64,000 bases of DNA, from positions 806,001 to 870,000 of the forward strand of contig JAXBDG010000021.1 of the NCBI GenBank assembly GCA_036320915.1. Direction: 5' to 3'. Source of the DNA: Linnemannia elongata (lineage: Eukaryota > Mortierellomycota > Mortierellomycetes > Mortierellales > Mortierellaceae). The translations under genes and the position numbers were made by a program. The notes beneath the pieces are model-generated. The model did not search any database. It saw only the letters and a program-made list of their open reading frames with translations, and was not told where the DNA came from. Below, one piece after another: positions 33,036 to 43,551 of the stretch (position 1 is the first letter of the stretch; each line of letters opens with the position of its first letter).

Positions 33036-36000
33036 ATGTCAAGCACCGAGCCTATTCCTGTTGAGGACTGTCCTCCAAAATCTAAAGAGTCAAGGGTTAT
33101 GTACAGTACTTACTGGCAAAAGTTGCAGACCGGTCGAATGTTGCTGGGAATTCCCTTGCCCAATATCAAAACAAATGCCAACGTTGAGGTCATCTATGAG
33201 CCCCCGCCACCCAAGGAGAGGATATATGAGGCCAGACTCGCAGCCCTCAGGACTATTCCATCAAGAAACATTGCTTTGCAAGCCAACTCCATGTTAGGTA
33301 TGAAGCGCATAAACAATATCGTTTTCATTTGCCTTTGCATCATTTTTTGGATTGAACTATTCGACAACCCCCCCTCCCATTTTTTTTTGGTATATAACTC
33401 TGTGCTAACTTTAGTAATCCTTTTTTTATAGTTGAAGCTGAAGGGGCTTGGGGAATTCGTATCGAAGGCATAGGCGATTTTACATCCGCAGCTGTCAAGA
33501 TCTTACTAGGTGCGGTGGACACGAACATTTTCATCGTCAAGGCCAGAGAGATACTGAATTGGATCGATGTAAATTCCGACCGTGAGTTCGCCGATTGGTT
33601 CCGTACCCTTCTTTACACTACCCCGGGCATCATGATGTGGAAATTCAATCCAACGTCTGGCGCGTCGCTAGGCATTTCAAACACCTTTGACCTCATGAAA
33701 GAGATTTACATTGACGATGAGATTGTGCGTACAGTCATGGAGCTCTTTTCCATGTCATATGGTGCAAACGATCGATATCTCTTCATTCCTCCCCTTCAAA
33801 TCATTCTCTGGGGTCAAAATATCCTTTGGGAATGGAAGAAGGACCTAGTCAAGAGTGGGCGACTTGAAAAGGCATTCGCGATTGTTCATATGCCGGATCA
33901 CTGGGGTGCTCTTGAAGTCGATTTTGAGCGGCGCAAGATCTCATTCGGGGATTCTCTCTCGTGTTCTATCCCTGAAGTGACCATCAACAACGTTCGCAAT
34001 TGGATAAAATGCTGCGGCATTGACATTGGTCGGTGGGACTGCGACACTGGACACTTTGCCGTTCCTCAACAACCTCCTGGAAGCGGATCGTGCGCTGTTA
34101 ATGCCATTAATGCAGTGGAGAGGAGCGTGAATCCAAGGACGGCAATTTGGACCCATACAAAGTCTGCGCAACATCGATTAAGGCTTCTTAAGCTGGTAAC
34201 TGGCTATAGCAAGGTAAATATTGTTACAAAACATCAAGCTTCATTACTATGTATGAAAATATCTTTCTTTACAACCTAACAACCGCTGTTAACATGTAGA
34301 TCGAACCTCAAGGTCATTGCAATGTTGCTACAAAAAGTGATCGGAACCGAGAGGTAAAGATACTTGATCACAGAGCCGTATCGGGAATGAAGGCTGCTAT
34401 GGGGAAGGTTAGTGAGGAGATTGGTAAGGAGGAGATTGCCGAGGTGGAGATTTCTGAGGTGGAGATTTCTGAGGAGGAGATATCTGAGGAGGAGATTGCC
34501 GAGGTGGAGATTTCTGAGGAGGAGATTTCTGAGGAGGAGATTTCTGAGGAGGAGATTGCCGAGGTGGAGATTTCTGAGGTGGAGATTTCTGAGGAGGAGA
34601 TTGCCGAGGTGGAGATTTCTGAGGTGGAGATTTCTGAGGAGGAGATTTCTGAGGAGGAGATTGTCGAGGTAGAGATTTCTGAGGAGGAGATTGTCGAGGT
34701 AGAGATTTCTGAGGTGGAGATTGCTGATGAGGAGATTGCCGAGGAGGAGATTTCTGAGGTTGGGATTCCTCAGGTGGAGATTTCTGAGGTGGAGATCACT
34801 GGAGGGGAAGTTGCTGAGGACAATGCTGGTGGTGAAACTAGCGTGGTGGACAAGCCTGATGAGACGAATAACGGATCGATGTGGATACCTCAGCTTGGCC
34901 AACAATTTGAAAGTCTGGAGATCTTTGAAGATCTGGTCCATCCTTGGGCACACCGACAAGGATTTCAGTTGCGACGAATGCAGTCTAGACTTGAAGAACA
35001 ACATGGCCAATGTCCCCGAGGTAAATAATGAAACTGCTAGTTGTACGTGCTCCTCCTTGAATACAATTTCCGTCTAACCCATGTATTTTGTTTATGAATA
35101 GTAATTTTTGGTTGCTCTTACGCCGGCAAACACGAATCGCGGAAAAACGTGGATCCAGAAAAGCATCGCAACAAGATTTCCAAGCGCACCAACTGTCCTT
35201 GCCGTATTGTTCTTCGATCTCCAAAAATGATATCTCCGTACTGGCACATCACCACCGCTGTCACAGCTCACAGCGGTCACGGGTTCGAGCAAGGCACCAT
35301 GGAATTCAACCGACGCGACAGACAGCTTACCGACAAAATGCTGGAGCAGATTTCTTCTCTGGCAGGCAGATTCAACGCAAAGCAAATTATCTACTTGCTG
35401 AATCAAGAGTGGCCTGACAAGGTGTTCGATCTTCGAACGGTCACTAACGCCATCCAAAAGGCGAGGAACAATGTGTACTCTGATGGCTCCGAGGCTGCAG
35501 AGTTATACAAGCTTCTACAAGACAAGGCGCGCAAGGACAAGGAATGGTACTTTGCAACAGAACTTGATGCCGAAGGACGCCTTCAACGAATATTCTGGAT
35601 GAGTCCTTCTCAGAGATCCCTCTACCGACGTTATCGGGATGTGGTCCTCAGCGATAATACCTTCAAGACGAACCGGTTTGGTATGCCCTTCAATGCTATC
35701 GTTATCGTCGACAACAGTGGAAAAAATCGCCTGGTTGGATGTTCATTGGTCTCCGGAGAGCACACAAAGGACTATGAGTGGATTCTTCGACAGTTGTTGA
35801 TGGCAAACGACAATCTTGCTCCGCATACTATTATTGTCGATAACGATCACGCAATGGAAGCTGCCTGCGCCAGCGTCATTGGACGCACGGTTCTCTTGAA
35901 CTGCATCTGGCATCTTGGTCATCAAAATCTAGGTAGAAATCTTCGTGGCGCGCTCGGCAAGGACTGGCAGGCTTTTATTTCCACTTTTTGGACTACACGA

Positions 36001-36935
36001 AATGCTCTCACAGTTGTCGATTTCGAGAATAGATGGTCGCAGCACGTTAAAGTCTTTGGCGTTGACAAACCAGACGTTGAGGCTTACTTGGAGTGGATCT
36101 TTAAGCGTCGCGAGCACTGGGCGTGGCCGTGGGCTGGTACAAGATTCACCGCTGGAATTCAAGCAACACAAAGGGTGGAGAGTGTAAACGCAATCATCAA
36201 GCGAGCCGTTAACAGCAAGACCTCCCTTCCAGTCCTATTCGAGTCTACTGAAAAGATGCTATCGGATGAGGCCAGGACGTCGCGGTATCTACACTACAGG
36301 ATGGATATGACAGCTGATCCTTCACTGACCCAATTCACCAAGAAGATGTTTGCTGATATTATTGATGTGAACAGTCGCTTTCTTGGCATCGCAGCAAAAG
36401 GCCAGATGATGATGGAGATGATGCGATCCATCTATTATCAATCCGAATTGCACCAAGCTACCAAGGTCGAAAGAGCTGCCGAGTGCAATGAAGATCAGCC
36501 AAACGAGGCTGGCGATGATGACAAGGTAAGCATATAATAAAATCGTGAGATGATGAAAAATACTAAAGCCCCCCCAAAAAAATGGTCAAGGCATTAATGA
36601 TTGATATTGCCTTCGTCTGTAGTTTGAAAAGGCGTCCAAGGATGAAGGCCTACCAACCGAGCGCAGTGGGGAGCAATTAAACGAGGCAGGCGATGTTGAG
36701 GAGGTAAGCTTATTTAAAAAAAAAGATCGTTTGTTGATGAAAGTTGCTAAGCCCCCAAAAAAAAATGAATAAGGCGCTGAAGATCGCTCTTGCCTTCGTC
36801 TGTAGTTTAAAAGAGCATCCAAGGGAGAAGGCCTACCAACCGAGCGCAATGGGGAACAATTAAACGAGGCAGGCGATGTTGAGGAGGTAAGTTTATAAAA
36901 AAAAAAGATCGTCAGTTGATGAAAGTTGCCAAGCC

Positions 36936-36968
<33 letters not shown>

Positions 36969-37951
36969 TCAAGGCATTAATGATTGCTATTGCCTTCGTC
37001 TGTAGTTTGAAAAGGCGTCCAAGGAAGAAAGCTCACCAACCAAGCGCAGTGGGGAGCAATTAAACGAGGCAGGCGATGTGGAGGAGGTAAGCTTATAAAA
37101 AAAAAGATCGTTAGTTGATGAAAGTTGCTAAGCCAAAAAAAAAAAAAAAAAAAGACTAGGGCATTAATGATTGCTATTACCTTCGCATGTAGATTGAGAA
37201 GGCATCCAGGGATGACCGTCTGAAAACCTCGCTCAAGTCCTTGATGGCAACTGTCACTTGCGACCGGATTAAGTGCGTGTTTGATGTGACATACCGCCTA
37301 GACGTTGATCAAAAGACACGACAGCATGTTATCCTGCTGAACGACGACTCGTATCTTTGTACTTGTCTTCTGCTCCAAAACAATGGACTTGTGTGTCGGC
37401 ACTTTTTCCACCTCATGCAAGTCGATAGTCGATGCAAGTATCATCTCAAGCTTATTCCCAGACGGTGGTTCAAGGAAGAGCTGCAGGATTCAATTGACCT
37501 TGAAGAGTCGATGGGGCCTTTCCTGCGCACCAAGACGCAGAAGGCATATGTCGGCTTGGAGGACGCAACTGTCAACCCTGCCGCCACGTACATGGTCGAT
37601 ATTCAAAAGATTTTTCCATTGGCGCCCTCCCTCTCGCGAGATGATCAAAGCCAGCTTTCAAAAAAGCGCCGCTATGGCGAGATATCGGGTCTGATGAAGG
37701 ATATTATTACGGTGGTAGACTCAAATCCGGACGTGTTCGATATGGTCAAGGAGAGTCTCGATCAAGTCATTGTGAAAGGTAGAGGAGTTGAAGGAATGAG
37801 GGATCCAGTTCACGTAAAGACGAAAGGCAGACCCAAAACGTCGCGGATAAGGAGTGTAACCGAGGTCAAGAAGCACTCGACAAAATGTGGAGTATGCAAT
37901 GGAGAAGGTCACAATGCAAGAAAACATCGTCGCTCTCAGTTTGACCCATAG
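33036..37951 (+). CDS. Ulp1-like protease / MULE transposase fusion protein, 1396 aa
   Basis: Exons 33036-33297, 33432-34213, 34300-35020, 35102-36525, 36623-36703, 36806-36886, 37006-37086 and 37193-37951; every junction is GT-AG and phase closes. Domains: Ulp1/SENP (C48)-like protease ~110-325 with H244 (PDHW), D261 (GDS), Q300/301 (VPQQ) and C308 (GSGSC); acidic repeat of E-[EV]-E-I-[SA] units (~392-515); FAR1/WRKY-GCM1-like Cys/His DNA-binding region (~590-650, FGCSYAG...CPC...H-H); DDE transposase with D773 (LSDNTF), D835 (IIVDND), CIWH (856-859) and E948 (RVES); a linker of three 27-aa repeats; SWIM finger CTC...CRH (1200-1214); C-terminal knuckle CGVCNGEGHNARKH. MULE transposases cut and paste the element. 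The protease domain is known beside some plant MULEs; fused at this N-terminus it is unusual. Whether one mRNA spans all exons is inference. Confidence 0.88.
34429..34800 (+). repeat. 15-bp coding repeat array (acidic pentapeptide)
   Basis: About 25 units of a GAG-G[AT]G-GAG-AT[TC]-TCT/GCC pattern encoding E-(E/V)-E-I-(S/A), inside exon 3 of the fusion gene. The reverse strand reads as a Leu/Arg/Asn repeat that imitates a leucine-rich repeat but is not a gene. Confidence 0.95.
36526..37192 (+). repeat. Tandemly duplicated intron-exon units in the transposase gene
   Basis: Three 81-bp exons (36623, 36806, 37006) are near-identical, and so are the introns around them, each with GTAAGCTTAT-like donor, a GATCGTTAGTTGATGAAAG phrase, a poly-A run of varying length and the same CCTTCGTCTGTAG acceptor. 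Exon 8 begins with a diverged copy (IEKASRDD against FEKASKDE) and exon 4 ends with another (NEAGDDDK), so the unit was copied at least three times. Confidence 0.92.
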
Positions 37952-38046
37952 AACGACCTGGATTAAACAAAGACGCAACATTTATGCACAAAAAATACAA
38001 GGTGATATTAGTCCAGGTAAAACGGTTGAGCCTCAGGCCTTCTGTT

Positions 38047-38171
38047 ATACGGCAACCCGGTTGGAAAATGAGAATAGATTGGGGGGTTGTCAAATAAGCC
38101 ATGAAACTTTCCTAATAAGGAAAGGGTTGTCAAATAAAATGAGCAACCCGGGTTGCCAAATAGATTAACCC
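38047..38171 (-). repeat. Right terminal inverted repeat and subterminal motifs of MULE
   Basis: Reading inwards from 38171: 31-bp TIR with GCAACCCGGGTTG, then two TTTGACAACCC copies and a CAACCGGGTTGCC copy. Arrangement mirrors the left end. Confidence 0.85.
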
Positions 38172-38180
38172 AAATAAAAA
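38172..38180 (+). repeat. Right 9-bp target-site duplication of MULE
   Basis: AAATAAAAA, copy of 30256-30264. It sits 39 bp from the 3' end of the tRNA-Pro gene at 38219-38290. Confidence 0.9.
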
Positions 38181-38218
38181 AAGAGAAAAGTGCAGCTCCC
38201 AGAAAAGCAAAAGATAAT

Positions 38219-38290
38219 GGGCCGAACCGGGAATTGAACCCGGGACCTCTCGCACCCTAAGCGAGAATTATACCACTAAACCATCCGGCC
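38219..38290 (-). tRNA. tRNA-Pro (AGG)
   Basis: Identical to 23613-23684: anticodon loop TTAGGGT, cloverleaf arms complete, no intron, TTTT terminator within 15 bp downstream (38203-38210 read on the minus strand). The MULE end lies 47 bp from its 3' end. Confidence 0.97.
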
Positions 38291-38432
38291 AATCTTGATA
38301 TGAGAAAATTTTTTGACATAGTTTAGTTCCTGAGAATGGACAGACTTTGAATTGGTGGCGTCGCTAAATTGGTGGCGTAGTATTTTGCTGGAATTAGTAT
38401 GACAGATATTCAGCTTAATCAACAAGTTGATT

Positions 38433-38504
38433 GGCCGGATGGTTTAGTGGTATAATTCTCGCTTAGGGTGCGAGAGGTCCCGGGTTCAATTCCCGGTTCG
38501 GCCC
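38433..38504 (+). tRNA. tRNA-Pro (AGG)
   Basis: Identical 72-nt sequence in the opposite orientation to the copy at 38219-38290. Also followed by an ATTATCTTTTGCTTTT terminator region shared with the other copies. Confidence 0.97.
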
Positions 38505-38764
38505 ATTATCTTTTGCTTTTCTGGGAGCTGCACTCTTCTTTTGCTACTGTTTGGCCTGTGGTTCAAACGAGGCATGGAGCCAGGTGGCGCCCTGTCACTA
38601 TATATATTTCTCTATTCCTCGATAGTAATGGTTACGGATTTTTTGTTCCTCAATCACTCAGTCATCTACACTCTGCTTTTGCTTTTCTTTTCTTCTGGCC
38701 ATTTTTTTTTTTTTTTTTTCAAAAATGGCGAAGGAACGAATGCAAAATGGTATTGAAGTGGTAT

Positions 38765-40933
38765 CTATGCTTGTTGGTTCTTGGGCATGCCCAACGAGAG
38801 CTCGGAGAACGAGCGTGATGTATGTTGAAGGTTGAGCGTGGTGGATATTGTACTGCTGCTATTGTTTGATGGCAGTCCGTCCCCCGTAATACTATCCCCA
38901 GTCGTGGTCGATCCGTGTCCGTTACCGGTCGGATGGATTCCACCGTGCATACCAGGAGCAACCATCCCAAAGGACCCATGTCCATGTCTAAAGAACGATC
39001 CGGTACCTGAAGGTGAGGGAAGTGAGGCGATTTTGGATCGAGAGTGTCCAGTCAAGTGACGAGCGGGAGAACTCGAGGGGCTCCTCCGATGGCTGACAAG
39101 TGGTCCTATAGACGGCGACACTGCCCTCCGCTTGAGATGGATGCTGTGGTACGGATCGAATCGCTCCTCGCAGGTCGAAGACTTGCGCTTTGAACGCGTC
39201 GACATTGGCGCCAGCAGCGGCGAAGAAGGTGAGGATGCCATGGACGTGTACTGGGCTAGATATGATGGATGAACAGGACCTTCCATGTTCTGCGGTTCCT
39301 GGACTGGTAACATTGCCTGCAAAGGGTGGGGATGGGCTTGAGTCTCTGCATGTGTTGTTGCCTGCGAGAGTTGCTGCAGTTGTTGCAGCTGGTATATTTT
39401 GTCAAACTCTTCCTGTTGCCGCTGAAAGTCCTAATATTTTCAAACACAATTAATGTCAGTGGTGAGTACAAACGGTAGAGTGATTGGTATTTGCGTTTCT
39501 ATATGGTAAAACAGTGGTTAAACATACGTGTAGCTCTTGTTCGGGATTCAGGCGGGATGTTGACGGCCGACGCATGTTGCCCAGCAAATGAAGCGGAGGA
39601 GTACCATGGCGAGGTATAGTGACCTATGTTGTTTAAGTATCAACATGGAGTTAGAACACATTTACGACCTCGCAGCATAGACAGGTTAATGTTCAGATAA
39701 AAAGTGCGACTGACCCCTCCAGTGTCCATGAGAGTTGGTCCAGATTCCGTGCCATTGCCCTTGCGTACTTGAGTCGTCTCGCGCTCGTGGTCATACTCGT
39801 GGCGATTATGGTGAGCTTCCTCCTACAAAGTGAGAGTGAGAGTTAAAAAAAAACTTAAGTATCACAGCTAAATGTATCTCACCATTTAGGAAAGCGGTGA
39901 AATTAATATAATGCGGGGTTACCTCAAGTTGAGAAAATACTTTGAGTAGGCCTTTGGGTTTAGGCTACAGGGATGCGAGAGCGTGCGTTAGATTGCTGTC
40001 GGCATAAAGCATGCCGTGGACGTGGACATTCGGAGTACACGCTGTAACCCAAGATCAACTTACTAGGAGGGCTGACCGCCGCACACTTCTCTCGTATGGA
40101 ACAACGGCTGGCGAATGTCTTCGACTGCGTTCGCTTCCAGAGTTGTTGCCACCGTCGCTCATATTGGTGTCCTCTGACGGTTTCCTAACGTGTCGTGACT
40201 CCATTGAAACACTATTGGCCCTGGAGCTGCGTCGAGACAATGTGTTGGAGATGTCGCCTCTCATACTGAATAGGGGGAAGGGGTATCCATGATTTATCCC
40301 GCTAAAGCCGCCTTCAGAGGACCGAATCAACAGCCCTTGACTGCCAGAGCCCGGACCAGCTGTAGACCCAAAGCTTGACCCAGAATGGGAGGACGACGAC
40401 TCGAGGTCCATTAAAGACAACGGAGGCGGCGTGTCAAGGGCCATGGCGCTGATAGCACTATTCCGGCGCGAGTAGCTGCCGGAGCCAAATGTCGGGGTAC
40501 ACATTGCGTTATCAGAGTCGTCAGCGTTGGAATAGGCTGAGTTCCGGGGAGGTGTCGATGGTGCTGCCATGTCAAAGTTGGACCTGGAGTGGCTAGCTGG
40601 CGTTACTGGGACAGATATTGTTGGGTGAGGCTTGGATCGGAAGAGGGGCCATGTGGTGTTGGTGTTGGAGAAACCTTTGAGGCCGGTATTGGTTCTGGAC
40701 TCCACACTGGACGAAACGGGCTGGATGATGGGCGGCATGTCCCACGGACTGTACGACTCTTGGAGGGGGATCGTCTTATTCAGCTCGGCAGAAGAGTGGG
40801 CGATAGTGCTGGCGCTGTTGGTGGTGTCGGCGGCAACAGGGAGCAAGGAGCCTTCGACGCTGGCAGGCCGCGAAGCAGCAGCAGTCTGTTCAGTCTGTGG
40901 CACACCGCTGGAAAGAGTCGCAGTGCTCTCCAT
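38765..40933 (-). CDS. Low-complexity Ser/Pro-rich protein, 593 aa, unidentified
   Basis: Exons 40933-40064, 39964-39923, 39822-39715, 39623-39528 and 39430-38765 join in phase. I do not recognise it. It is mostly disordered: Ser/Thr/Pro with many RRxS phosphorylation-like sites (for example SYSRRNSA, LSRRSSRANS). The only segment with order is PKPKGLLKVFSQLEEEAHHNRHEYDHERE (exons 2-3), followed after exon 4 by a Gln-rich helix (DFQRQQEEFDKIYQLQQLQQL). A KRKSS nuclear-localisation-like motif sits near residue 445. A regulatory protein or transcription co-factor is a guess. It shares a divergent promoter with the helicase gene. Confidence 0.82.
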
Positions 40934-41346
40934 TGTTTCGGGGGGTTACTCTGTGTGGTTGTGCGTGTGCAAATAAGGGATAAAAGGGAGTGTGAACAGG
41001 AAACAAGAACGAAGAAGTAATTCTCGTTGGTGAAGTTGCTGGTGTAAAATGAGGATGGGGGTTTGTTTTGTGACAAAGTGTGGAATGAAGTTTTCTCTAT
41101 TGTTGGTGAAGTATATGGGAGTGGAGAAAGGAGGACAAGGAAAAGAAAGGAGGAGTGAGTGGAGTGGGAACACAAAAAGGTAAAAAAAAAAGTTGAGGGG
41201 AAACAAGCAACAAAAGGGGAGAGAGAAAGAGGAAGTGGAGGGTGAGCAAGGGCCCTCTTTTAATACGAGAGGGGTTATGCTCTGCTTTATTTTTCTTTCG
41301 CTCTCACACCTCATCAACAACACCCAGCAGGATGTCCTAGAGACCC
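40934..41346. promoter_or_regulatory. Divergent promoter between the unidentified gene and the DDX59-like gene
   Basis: No gene supported. The plus strand is G/A rich (41120-41260), i.e. pyrimidine-rich in the sense of the minus-strand gene. Confidence 0.45.
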
Positions 41347-43416
41347 ATGTTTGTCCCAAGGAGCATCAGCATACAGAAGGGTTCTCGGCAGCCTTCTCGC
41401 GTCCCCTCACGCTCGCCTGTGCAGCAACCAACAACAGCTACAATTCATCCTGGTGACACCCTCATGCAAGCTGTTCAACATCAGGACCGTCAGAATGAAC
41501 ACGCACGGTGGCTTGCAGAAAGAATGGCGGCACGACAGACAAACCTCGAGGATCCTTTTAGGTACAATGATACCAGCAATATCAACAGCAGCTGTAGCAG
41601 CAGCAGCAGTAGGTATGAAGCAATCAGGGGCTCGACTTCCGAACAAAGTAAACCACCGTGAAAATAATGGCTTGCTGACTGCAGCATGTTGGTTTCTGTC
41701 ATTAGCAAAGGAGACACACTGACCCACCGGAGCAATGCTGATCAATCGACGCAGAGTGGATTGGAATACGCCCTTGAGCCATTGCCCTCCGATACACTCG
41801 CTGAACCGTCTCTAGCACCGTCTGCTCATGCGCCCCAGGCTACATGCTCAACCACCAGGATCATCGCCAATATCACCGGATACAGAGAGTCAGCCAGGAC
41901 AGCATCTATGTCACCTCAGGATGTCAAGGACCTTCGAGAGGCTCACAAGATTCATATCGAGGGTAAGCACCCTCCAAGGCCTATCATGTCCTTCGAAGAC
42001 TGTGGGCTTCCCTCCAAGATGCTTACAAACTTGGTCGACAGGGGATTTGCGCGACCGAGTAGTGTTCAGGTGCAGTCGGTCCCAGCTGGACTATCTGGAA
42101 GAGACATGATTATCTCTGCTGAGACAGGATCTGGCAAGACCGCGGGATTCTTGATACCGATCCTCTCCCACGCCTATGGACTATCACAATCCTCTGCGGC
42201 TACGACCCAAGGACCCTACGCATTGGTCTTGACACCAACTCGCGAGCTGGCGATGCAGATCGAGCAGGTCGCCAAAGATATTGTTCAAGGGATGCCAAAT
42301 ATGCGGACGGCATTGCTTGTTGGTGGCCAAGCCATGGTAAGCCAGGCACATCGACTTTCGCAGAATATTCAAATCGCCATCGCCACACCAGGACGATTCA
42401 TCGACATTCTTGCAAAGCACACGGACATCACCTTTTCGAACGTGTTTTGCCTAGTGTTGGATGAGGTCGATGTGATGTTCAGTCTTGGCTTTGGCAGGCA
42501 GGTCAAGAAGATCCTGGATATCCTTCCGAATCCTCCCCATGGTCGTCAGTCAATCGTGTGCTCGGCAACCATCTCGAAACAGATCCAGTGGATTGTCGAG
42601 AAGCATATGGAAAACCCTCTCAGGATCAGGATCGGTGACATGAAGGAGCAGAAACAGGAACCAAAGTCAACTGCCCGCGTCACGGATATCTTTTCGCCCT
42701 CCTCCAAGATCAAGCAGACAATCATATGGGTGGAGAACGACTCTAAGAAGAAGCAACTCTTTTCGCTTCTCAAGGACCCAAAGTACTACCGACCACCGGT
42801 CTTGATATTCGTGGAGTCTCGAGTCGGGGCTGACCTGTTGGCGAGCACAATTCAGGCCAAGTGCCCAGGGGTAAAGGCTGCATCTGTTCACGGCGACAAA
42901 TCTCTAGAGGAGCGAGCGTCAATATTAAAGTCCATTGTGGATGGCATACTGCCTGTGGTCGTGGCGACGGGTCTTCTTGCTCGAGGTCTGAACCTTCATG
43001 TTGCGACGGTCATCAACTTTGACATGGCACCATCCATCACAGAGTACGTGCACCGTGTCGGGCGTGCAGATCCAGAGGAGGCGACCAAGGTGGCGGCGCG
43101 AATAAAGGGCGGACCTAAGCTTGGTGGTATGGCATGGGCCATTACCTTTATCAACAACGACCACCAGTCGATCCACAGCGAATTCGCAAGCATGCTTGAT
43201 GGACTGGACATCAATCAAGTGACCCCCCTTCCGCCACAACTCAAACGCCTAGTAGTCCGAGACACCCGTCGGATATTGGATTCATCCCAGCAACCGGCCT
43301 CAGCAAGGCCTGCAGTCAACACCTCCAAGCGGAAAGCTGCTTTTGCTCAGCAGAGCCAAGGCGGCGGCGGCGGCGGCGGCGGGGTTCTTGGAGCCAAGAA
43401 GCGCAGGTGGTTATGA
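41347..43416 (+). CDS. DDX59: DEAD-box-type RNA helicase, DDX59-like
   Basis: Exons 41347-41612 and 41706-43416 join in phase to 658 aa; an alternative acceptor at 41685 is also in phase but is too close to the CTGAC branch site. The N-terminal ~130 residues are disordered. The helicase core follows: IEGKHPPRPIMSFEDCGLP (Q-motif region with a DDX59-style lead-in), AETGSGKT, PTRELA, GG, ATPGR, LDEVD, SAT, FVESR, VATGLLARGLN and HRVGRAD. Motif II reads DEVD, not DEAD, and motif VI lacks the final Arg of HRxGRxxR. The tail has nine Gly in a GGC repeat before KKRRW. DDX59 group members unwind RNA; the animal HIT-type zinc finger is not seen here. Confidence 0.88.
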
Positions 43417-43551
43417 TCAGCACTAGTAAATAAATGTTCCTGAAAATATTGGTGGCGTCCCTGGAACGACAGAAACACAGTCAGTCGAATAAATAATGTG
43501 CGCCGGGTCCTTCCTTTCGCTTTTCCACTTCACATACACTCCACTCTAACG

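Larger units (their letters stand above)
30265..38171. mobile_element. Complete Mutator-like element (MULE), 7,907 bp, with Ulp1-transposase fusion gene
   Basis: Ends are 31-bp inverted repeats (30265-30295 against 38141-38171) with two mismatches, starting GGGTTAATCTATT and containing the palindromic core CAACCCGGGTTG. The element is flanked by the perfect 9-bp duplication AAATAAAAA (30256-30264, 38172-38180). Subterminal repeats of the GACAACCC / CAACCCGG motif occur on both sides. It holds a plus-strand transposase gene (33036-37951) with all catalytic residues intact, a minus-strand zinc-finger/coiled-coil gene (31612-30677), and a minisatellite between their start codons. Intact coding frame, intact ends and perfect duplication indicate a recent, possibly still autonomous insertion. 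Confidence 0.93.
38190..38533. repeat. Inverted repeat of two tRNA-Pro genes
   Basis: Arms 38190-38294 and 38429-38533 are 105 bp each and essentially perfect, including ~29 bp of 3' flank beyond the tRNA; the spacer is 134 bp. The tRNAs point away from each other. Confidence 0.93.

Noticed and set aside
33355..33375. ATTCGACAACCCCC inside the MULE, like the element's own end
   Set aside because: Lies in an intron, matches only about 11 bp and has no duplication; not a nested element.
34276..35010. Minus-strand frame with Leu-rich repeats resembling an LRR protein
   Set aside because: It is the exact complement of the acidic 15-bp repeat inside the MULE transposase exon; it has no start context or splice sites of its own.
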